Positions 1-5,340 of a DNA stretch of 8,230 bases are shown here, piece by piece (the stretch's first letter is position 1; every line of letters begins with the position of its first letter). Source of the DNA: Alphaproteobacteria bacterium. Its GTDB lineage: Bacteria; Pseudomonadota; Alphaproteobacteria; UBA8366. Under the pieces are notes generated by a model. That model was not told the DNA's origin. It saw only the letters and a list, made by a program, of their open reading frames with translations, and did not search any database. The stretch spans positions 1 to 8,230 of the forward strand of contig JAOTYV010000225.1 of NCBI GenBank assembly GCA_029861675.1, in the 5' to 3' direction. The position numbers and the translations under genes are program-made.

Positions 1-51
1 GTCGGTTAAATAAGGTGCGAAGGCGGGGCCATCGCACCTTATTTAACCGAC
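1..51. repeat. 51-bp near-perfect palindrome 3' of the aldo/keto reductase gene
   Basis: Bases 1-20 and 32-51 are exact reverse complements. Inside the 11-base loop, GGC (22-24) can also pair with GCC (28-30), leaving an A/A mismatch and a GGG tip. Almost the whole segment can therefore fold as one long hairpin. It begins 20 bases past the stop codon of the minus-strand aldo/keto reductase gene, where a transcription terminator or mRNA 3'-end stabiliser would sit. A following T-run cannot be checked because the window ends here. It could instead be a dispersed palindromic repeat or a protein binding site. The structure is certain, the function is not. Confidence 0.8.
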
Positions 52-70
52 GGCGCGAGTCGAATTTGTA

Positions 71-1081
71 TCATCCCGATAGCGGCTGGCGGCCGGTCGG
101 CGGGTAACGCGGGTCAAGAAAGCCCGGCGTGGAAGGATGGCCGGACGCAACAAGGCTGTCGACCAAAGCTTCGTCCGCCGCCGAGAAGGAATGGCCGAGA
201 ACGCCGAGATAGTCCTTCCACTGCGCCAGAGTGCGGGGGCCGGCAATGACGCTGGTGACGATGCGATTGTTCAAGAGCCAGCCGATGGCGAAGTCCAGGG
301 GTGTCCGGCCGTCTTTCGCCGCGTGCTTCCTGATTTTCTCGACGATCGTGAATGTTTCCGGCCGGAAGTCGCGTTTCAGGATGCTGCCGTCGCCACGCCC
401 TGCCCGGCTGTTCGCCGGCGGTTTTTTCTGCGGATCGTATTTGCCGGTCAGCACGCCGCGCGCCAGCGGGGAAAACGGCGCGACACCGATACCGTAATAC
501 TCGCATGCGGGGAGCAAATCGTTCTCGACCATGCGCATGACGAGATTGTAATGCGGCTGGCAAATCACCGGCCGCTGCACGCCATGCGTATCGCAGAGCC
601 GGACGAGCTCGCCGACCTGCCATGGCCGGTGATTGGAAAATCCCCAATGCAACGCCTTGCCCGCGGCAATAATGTCGCCCATCGCCGAGACACTCTCCTC
701 GAGCGGCGTCTCCCAATCGACGTGATGCATATAATAGATGTCGACATAGTCGGTTTGCAGCCGTTTGAGACTGTGGTCGATCGCCTCCAGTATCCATTTC
801 CGCGAGAGGCCTTTCTTGCGCTGGGGCGTGCCGGCGGCCTGCCCTACTTTCGTCGCAAGAATCCAGTCCGCCCGGTCTTTCTTGATCAGTTTTCCGACAA
901 TCGTTTCCGCCCTGCCGCCCGCATAGGCATCGGCGGTATCGATAAAATTTACGCCCCCGTCGCGGGCGGCATTGACGATTTTGCCGGCGGCGGTCGCATC
1001 GGTGCTATCGCCGAAATTCATCACGCCGAGGCAGATTTCTGACGCCTTCAACCCGCTATTGCCGATTTGTCGGTATTCCAT
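71..1081 (-). CDS. Aldo/keto reductase (NADPH-dependent oxidoreductase)
   Basis: This encodes a 336-residue soluble cytoplasmic protein of the aldo/keto reductase superfamily, a TIM-barrel enzyme that reduces aldehydes or ketones with NAD(P)H. The N-terminus MEYRQIGNSGLKASEICLG is typical of the AKR11-13-like bacterial groups. The catalytic tetrad is visible: D48 and Y53 in FIDTADAY, K78 in ILATKVG, and H119 in DIYYMHH. The cofactor-binding C-terminal part is present (SVIAGPRTLAQWKDYL, about residues 277-292), and the length is normal. An in-frame start lies 105 bases upstream at 1186, but family homology begins at the ATG at 1081, which has AGGAA 10 bases upstream, so I chose the shorter form. 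It is divergent from the response regulator and followed by a long palindrome. The substrate cannot be predicted. Confidence 0.95.
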   Translation of the reverse strand: MEYRQIGNSGLKASEICLGVMNFGDSTDATAAGKIVNAARDGGVNFIDTADAYAGGRAETIVGKLIKKDRADWILATKVGQAAGTPQRKKGLSRKWILEAIDHSLKRLQTDYVDIYYMHHVDWETPLEESVSAMGDIIAAGKALHWGFSNHRPWQVGELVRLCDTHGVQRPVICQPHYNLVMRMVENDLLPACEYYGIGVAPFSPLARGVLTGKYDPQKKPPANSRAGRGDGSILKRDFRPETFTIVEKIRKHAAKDGRTPLDFAIGWLLNNRIVTSVIAGPRTLAQWKDYLGVLGHSFSAADEALVDSLVASGHPSTPGFLDPRYPPTGRQPLSG

Positions 1082-1356
1082 GGTTAACAAATTCCTAACG
1101 TTGCAATGCGTGCCGGCCGGGCCAGGACAAGACTTCAAGGCATTCATTTCATTGGCATCAAGGCGACGCCAACGGTCGCGGCACATTCATTGGATGCTAA
1201 CCGGCCAATCCCTGCCACGGCAAGGCCCGGAAAATCGCCCGCCATTTACCAATCTTTAGGCATGAGCGGATTAGTCTGTGTGAATCCATTAATTGTCCAC
1301 AGACCCTAGAAGACTCCAGGCTAATCCGGCGTCAAGGCAATCCGAAAGTCGAAACT
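1082..1356. promoter_or_regulatory. Divergent intergenic region with nested dyads
   Basis: This 275-bp gap separates the minus-strand aldo/keto reductase from the plus-strand response regulator, so it should hold the promoters of both. I found no convincing -35/-10 pair. Three dyads lie close to the response regulator: CGGATTAG (1267-1274) with CTAATCCG (1321-1328); GTCTGTG (1274-1280) with CACAGAC (1298-1304), separated by 17 bases; and GGATT (1268-1272) with AATCC (1283-1287). The TAATCC/GGATTA half-sites match those in the palindromes at the right end of the window. No small gene is seen here. Confidence 0.4.
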
Positions 1357-1938
1357 TTGGCTTCCAGCTTAAAAGGTTTGAAAATTTGCGTCGTCGACGA
1401 CAATCTGCATATGCGGAAGTTGTTGTGCGAATTACTCGAATTCCTGGAAGTGTCCGAAATTCGCGAGTGCGGCGATGGCGAGGAAGCGCTCAAGGCCTTA
1501 CAACTTTTTGATGCCGATCTTTGCATCCTCGACCTGTGCATGACGCCAATGGACGGCATGACCTTTCTGGAGCATCTCCGCACGGACGCGGACAGCCCGA
1601 ACCAGCAACTGCCGGTCATCATGATTACCGGGATCGCGGATCGCAGTGTAGTGGAAGAGGCGCGGGACCGCGGCGCAACTGAATTCATGGTCAAACCGAT
1701 CACGGTTACCGCGCTGTTTTCACGCATTTGCGAGGTCCTGGAGTGCCCCCGCGAGTTCATCACATCGACCGAATATCTCGGGCCCGATCGGCGGCGGCAG
1801 GTCAAGGCCCCGCCGCGCAGCAAACGCTGGGACGATTTGGGATCAGCCAGAAACACCCTTTCCCAGCAGCCGGCCAGCCCCGCGGAAAATCTTGAAACCG
1901 CGAACCGGTGGAAAAACGCCCTGAAGCGGCGTTCTTGA
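1357..1938 (+). CDS. CheY-like response regulator with a C-terminal tail
   Basis: This encodes a 193-residue cytoplasmic signalling protein. The receiver domain fills roughly residues 7-130. Its acid pocket is D14/D15 (CVVDD), the phosphoacceptor is D59 (CILDL), and the switch residues are T91 (IMITG) and K113-P114 (MVKPI). All are intact, so phosphorylation by a histidine kinase is expected. A ~60-residue tail follows, with TEYLGPDRRR at 138-147, a motif recurrent in alphaproteobacterial single-domain regulators. The rest is polar and probably disordered. No DNA-binding or enzymatic output domain is visible, so output is likely by protein-protein contact. The start is inferred as TTG at 1357, because there is no ATG before the domain and the next Met (M19) would remove the acid pocket. 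No clear ribosome binding site is seen, so the start is the weakest part of the call. No kinase gene is nearby. Confidence 0.9.
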   Translation: MASSLKGLKICVVDDNLHMRKLLCELLEFLEVSEIRECGDGEEALKALQLFDADLCILDLCMTPMDGMTFLEHLRTDADSPNQQLPVIMITGIADRSVVEEARDRGATEFMVKPITVTALFSRICEVLECPREFITSTEYLGPDRRRQVKAPPRSKRWDDLGSARNTLSQQPASPAENLETANRWKNALKRRS

Positions 1939-1984
1939 CGGGCCATCACCCCTCGCCCGCACGACCGCGGGTCCTATCGAATAT

Positions 1985-3397
1985 TCAGTAAGCGCCGGCA
2001 ATCGCCCGGCCGAGCGAGGCCAGGTCTCCGAGCTGCTCCAGCCGCGCGACCTGATCGATGATCGCCTCGACGGATGCCGCATTCGCGCCACGGAATGCCG
2101 TGCACTCGCGGATTTTTTCGGCCACCTCCTGATAGCTCATGGGGTCGTCGGTGCTGCCCTTGCAATAATCCGCGCGTTCCTGCATGCGCCGGCCATCCCG
2201 TAAGGCGATGTCCAGCAGGGTCGTAACGTTGGTATATCCGCCCGCCTGCGCGTCCTCGGCGCCGTAGGCCTGATACTCGACGCCGGCGATCAACGCCTGA
2301 ATATCCGGCTGTTGGACCGTTGCATCGGTGAAGGCCGACAATCCCGCCATGCCGTCCCGGAGAATGATGGCGAGGCTGAATTCCATGCTGAACTTGCCCT
2401 GCAATCCGGTCGTCGGCCGGTGATGCAGCAACGTGTTGTAAACCGCCTCGTTGGTGCGAACGCTCAACCGGTCCACATCGCCCGCGCCGAAACCATGGCT
2501 CTTCATCAATTTCTGCAGCGCCGACATGCCCGGATGCGTGCGCATGCCCGACGGAAACGGCTTGATCCAGACGCCCGGAGCGTCGAACGCCCACGGATCG
2601 CCAAGCCGTCCGTCGATCCAGCGCCGGTCGAAACCGTCACCATAGGCGCTGAAAAACCCGCGCGACGCTTCCAGTATCCGCCCGCTTGCGGTGAAGCCGC
2701 GCGCCGCCAGCTCCGCCGCCATCACGCCGGTCCCGGCGGCCTGTCCCGCGTGGTAGGGCTTTACCATGGTGCCGAAATTTTCACGCAGCCCCGCCGAACC
2801 GCTGGCCGCAATGCCGAGCGCCGTCGCGATACCCTCCGCCGATAGGCCGAGCAGCCGCGCACCGGCCACCGCGGCGCCAAGACCGACGCAGGTCGCCGTG
2901 CCATGAAAGCCCGCCCGGAAATGCCGCGGCCCCAACGCGTCGGCGATCTTGGCCGCCGCCTCGACACCGACCAGGTAGGCGGTCAGCAGCGCTTCGCCGG
3001 AGCACCGGTTCGCCTGCCCCAGCGCCAGGACCGCCGATAAAATTCCCGCCGTCGGATGGATGCTGCCCTTGTCCAGATCGGTCACCGAGGAGCGCAGCGT
3101 GTCGTCATAATCGTCCATGTGCATCGCCATGCCGTTGGACAAGGCCGCCAGCGCCGGCGGCGCAGCGGCCGCCGAGCCCAACAGCGCCGCTGACCCTGTA
3201 CCGCCAAAACTCTCCACATACGCCCGCAGGATGCCGGCGCCCTCATCCGCCGCGCCGGCAAGGCCGACCCCCAGGGCGTCGAGGATCGATTTTTTGGCAA
3301 GCGCTACGACGCTATTGGGGATGTCCGCGAAGGTGCAGGCCGCGGTGAAGGCGGCGATATCGGCGGTGGGAGAGGTCGGCGGATTCGGCTCTGGCAC
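1985..3397 (-). CDS. MmgE/PrpD family protein (2-methylcitrate dehydratase / cis-aconitate decarboxylase-like)
   Basis: This encodes a 470-residue protein of the MmgE/PrpD family, which dehydrates 2-methylcitrate or decarboxylates cis-aconitate-like acids without a metal cluster. Family landmarks occur in order: NGMAMHMDDYDDT (88-100), HPTAG (114-118), GFHGTAT (163-169), TMVKPYHAGQAA (210-221) and KPFPSGMRTHP (279-289). D95/D96, H114, H165, K213 and H288 appear to correspond to the active-site Asp, His and Lys residues known in the family, so the enzyme is probably active. The length is normal. The start is GTG at 3397, preceded by AGGA 5 bases upstream. An ATG at 3410 is out of frame, and the next Met is residue 90. 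The gene is divergent from two MaoC-like genes and converges on the response regulator, with 46 bp between stops. No methylcitrate synthase or lyase gene is present, so assigning the prpD role would be unsafe. Confidence 0.93.
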   Translation of the reverse strand: MPEPNPPTSPTADIAAFTAACTFADIPNSVVALAKKSILDALGVGLAGAADEGAGILRAYVESFGGTGSAALLGSAAAAPPALAALSNGMAMHMDDYDDTLRSSVTDLDKGSIHPTAGILSAVLALGQANRCSGEALLTAYLVGVEAAAKIADALGPRHFRAGFHGTATCVGLGAAVAGARLLGLSAEGIATALGIAASGSAGLRENFGTMVKPYHAGQAAGTGVMAAELAARGFTASGRILEASRGFFSAYGDGFDRRWIDGRLGDPWAFDAPGVWIKPFPSGMRTHPGMSALQKLMKSHGFGAGDVDRLSVRTNEAVYNTLLHHRPTTGLQGKFSMEFSLAIILRDGMAGLSAFTDATVQQPDIQALIAGVEYQAYGAEDAQAGGYTNVTTLLDIALRDGRRMQERADYCKGSTDDPMSYQEVAEKIRECTAFRGANAASVEAIIDQVARLEQLGDLASLGRAIAGAY

Positions 3398-3507
3398 AGG
3401 TTTCCTGCATACTCGGTTCTAAGGATCGACGTTCAAGCGCGTCCGGCGGAAATCGTATCATAGCGCGAAACGCCGCCGCGAGCGCCCCGGCGAAAGAGGG
3501 AGAGAGC
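3398..3507. promoter_or_regulatory. Shared divergent promoter region of mmgE/prpD-like and maoC-like genes
   Basis: This 110-bp gap lies between two divergent genes and should contain both promoters. On the plus strand, TTCAAG (3432-3437) and TATCAT (3456-3461) with an 18-bp spacer form a tolerable sigma-70-type match. No good minus-strand match was found: TTGAAC is present, but the hexamer at the right distance falls too close to the start codon. The shared region suggests, by inference, that the two transcription units are co-regulated. Confidence 0.35.
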
Positions 3508-4020
3508 ATGGCGAAGTCCAGCCAAACACGGATCGCGGAGGACGAATACGGACTTCGCGCGACCTATGACGATATCGAGATCGGCCACGAGCTCGAAGAA
3601 ATGAAATGGGTCGTGACCGAGGAAGACATCGAAAAACAGTGCCAGATGGATGAGGATTTCCACGAATGGTACGTACTGGACTCACCCTGGGGCGGGCGCA
3701 TCGCGCCGCCGCAAATCCAGTACCGGCCGCCGCGCTGGCAACTGTCGCGCACCTTCAACGTGCGCGGGCTGTTCTACAAATGGACGCTCGAAAACGTCAA
3801 ACCGATCAAGCCCGGTGACGAAATCACGGTGCGCGGCAAGATCCTGAACAAATGGATCCGCAAGGAGCGCGAGTTCATCGAATTCGAATCGATCGGCACC
3901 GACGCGACCGGCGACATCGTCTTCAAGACGACCCGGGTGCACGTGCTGGACGTGGTCAAGCGGGACGCGCCGCGCGCGGGCGTGGGAATCGACAGCGGAA
4001 TCAAGAATGAGAAGATCTAG
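3508..4020 (+). CDS. MaoC-like hot-dog fold protein, N-terminal (FAS1-type dehydratase) half
   Basis: This encodes a 170-residue soluble protein recognised as a MaoC-like hot-dog dehydratase of the kind that forms the first half of double hot-dog hydratases. An N-terminal strand region (YDDIEIGHELEEMKWVVTEEDI, about 20-41) leads to a helix with DEDFHEWYVLDSPWGGRIAPP (48-68). That segment replaces the usual GDxNPxH motif but keeps an Asp and a His and the GGRIAPP loop. The barrel strands follow (WTLENVKPIKPGDEITVRG, 92-110). A strong GAGGGAGAG precedes the ATG at a good distance. It is first in a two-gene operon with 51 bp before the next hot-dog gene, and together they probably make one heteromeric enzyme acting on an acyl-CoA. 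The substrate is unknown. The catalytic competence of this subunit alone is uncertain. Confidence 0.87.
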   Translation: MAKSSQTRIAEDEYGLRATYDDIEIGHELEEMKWVVTEEDIEKQCQMDEDFHEWYVLDSPWGGRIAPPQIQYRPPRWQLSRTFNVRGLFYKWTLENVKPIKPGDEITVRGKILNKWIRKEREFIEFESIGTDATGDIVFKTTRVHVLDVVKRDAPRAGVGIDSGIKNEKI

Positions 4021-4071
4021 GGCGGTCGCCCTATGGCGATGGCGGGATGATTTCAGGAGGGATCGAAGAGG

Positions 4072-4479
4072 ATGGGAATAATCACGGCGGAAACGCCGAT
4101 CGGCTACGACCTGCCGCCGGTGGCGCGCCGTTTCAATGTGGGGATGTTCGGCGCCGGCGGCGTCAAGACGATCCACAACGATCAGGCGGCGGCGGAGGCC
4201 GAGGGCCTGCGCGAGCCGATCGCGGTGGCGCCGCAGGTCGCGGCCCTGGTGTTCCGCATGATGCGACTGAGCTTCGAAGCGGGATGGATCGTCGGCGGGA
4301 AAAGCGACCTGACCTTTCGGCGCCCGGTCGGCGTGCATGACTTCTGCGTCGCCAAGGGCACGGTGGTGGAAAAGCTGCCGGAAGCCGGCGGCAGGACGCG
4401 CGTGGTCTGCGAGGTGTCGGTGGAGACCGAGAAAGGCGTGCAGGCGATTGTCGGGAAATGCAGCGGGGTTGTGGGGTGA
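4072..4479 (+). CDS. MaoC-like hot-dog fold protein, C-terminal half
   Basis: This encodes a 135-residue single hot-dog domain. The segment VKTIHNDQAAAEAEGL (31-46) followed by PIAVAPQVAALVFRM (49-63) matches the catalytic helix region of MaoC-like hydratases. In that family a His/Asp pair (here H35 and D37) polarises water for addition to an enoyl thioester. Strands with FRRPVGVHDFCVAKGTVVE (82-100) complete the barrel. AGGAGG lies at 4055-4060, 11 bases before the ATG, a slightly long spacing. It is the second gene of the operon and likely the catalytic partner of the upstream subunit. Its stop codon is 28 bp from the stop of the large converging gene, and no terminator is visible in that gap. 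The substrate could be an enoyl-CoA or a mesaconyl-type CoA, and the sequence does not decide. Confidence 0.85.
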   Translation: MGIITAETPIGYDLPPVARRFNVGMFGAGGVKTIHNDQAAAEAEGLREPIAVAPQVAALVFRMMRLSFEAGWIVGGKSDLTFRRPVGVHDFCVAKGTVVEKLPEAGGRTRVVCEVSVETEKGVQAIVGKCSGVVG

Positions 4480-4507
4480 GGGTGTGGGTTAGCCTATCGA
4501 AAATAAC

Positions 4508-5340
4508 CTAACTGCCAAAGGGCTGATTTAGCGACTCCTCGACGCCTTTGCCAATCCGTCGGTCAATTTCCTTTTGTTGCTCGTCACTGATGGAAAACGA
4601 CTTTTTGATCTCGCTGTCCTCCACCAACTGACGCGTCATAAATGCGAGCAGAATTACCAAATCAGCGACATCGATCGGATTTTGTTTTTCCTTCCCCGCA
4701 ATTTCGTGCCATCGCTTACCAGCAGCTACCAATACGGCAACGTCTTTATCAGATAACAGCGCGCGATTTGAGCCCGGTGCAGTAACCGTGTGTGGGCGCA
4801 ATAGGTCTTCGATGATTTCTGTCCATTCATTTACTGGAACCTTAAATACTGGCTGACGAAATAACTTAATTGCCTCAATGGCTATTTTCTCTTCCTTAAG
4901 ATTTTTTTTGGTGGGATTTTTCGGATTTGTCCCAGTCCTGACCTCCTTGCCTGCTGCCAAATCAGCCTCAATCCGTTTATCTTTAACGTCTTGAGGCACG
5001 GTTTTCTGCGCGCCGTCTCCTTTAAACTCTGACGCCGTGCCTTTTCCACCCCGGCGCGGAAAAACAATAATATTAAGAAATATTCCAAAACCTTCCTTGG
5101 TAACGTTATCAAATATGCGTTTCTTCTCCTCTATGGATCGGATGCCATTTTTATGAACAATCTGACCAACCATCACCGTTCGGGAGTTTTGCGGCGTTAG
5201 ATTTGTAAAACCGGCGGTATCAGATAGTGTCAACAATTCCCCTTCCGTTGCGTTCTTTTTCATATGGGGGAACAAGCCACGCAATAAACTCTGCTGACTA
5301 CGATTTAACTGTGGCAGAACATCGCCAAACACTTCTTGCA
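4508..5340 (-). other. Low-GC segment within the large gene
   Basis: Hand counts over 60-base lines give 30% GC at 4861-4920, 40% at 5041-5100 and 43% at 4561-4620. The same gene gives 53% at 5401-5460 and 68% at 6781-6840. Neighbouring genes are also GC-rich. The low-GC part encodes roughly residues 865-1141, and composition rises gradually through 5340-5820. The reading frame is continuous, so the shift lies inside one coding sequence. It suggests that the C-terminal portion has a different history, most simply acquisition by recombination. Confidence 0.7.

Noticed and set aside
137..1042. A 301-codon plus-strand open frame opposite the aldo/keto reductase
   Set aside because: It is fully antisense to a gene with an intact catalytic tetrad. 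The translation is Arg/Ala-rich with no recognisable domain, as expected of high-GC shadow frames.
1082..1186. 35-residue N-terminal extension of the aldo/keto reductase
   Set aside because: The extension has no family similarity, while the ATG at 1081 starts exactly at the conserved N-terminus and has AGGAA upstream.
1332..1949. 205-codon minus-strand frame opposite the response regulator
   Set aside because: The plus-strand frame has all receiver-domain residues. The antisense product is Ser/Arg-rich and low in complexity.
1956..1971. Short CCCGC/GCGGG hairpin between the converging response regulator and MmgE genes
   Set aside because: There are only five pairs and no T-run on either strand, which is too weak to call a terminator.
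4574..4756. 60-codon plus-strand frame as a possible immunity gene for the large protein
   Set aside because: It lies wholly inside the coding sequence on the opposite strand, has no clear ribosome binding site, and its product has no recognisable features.
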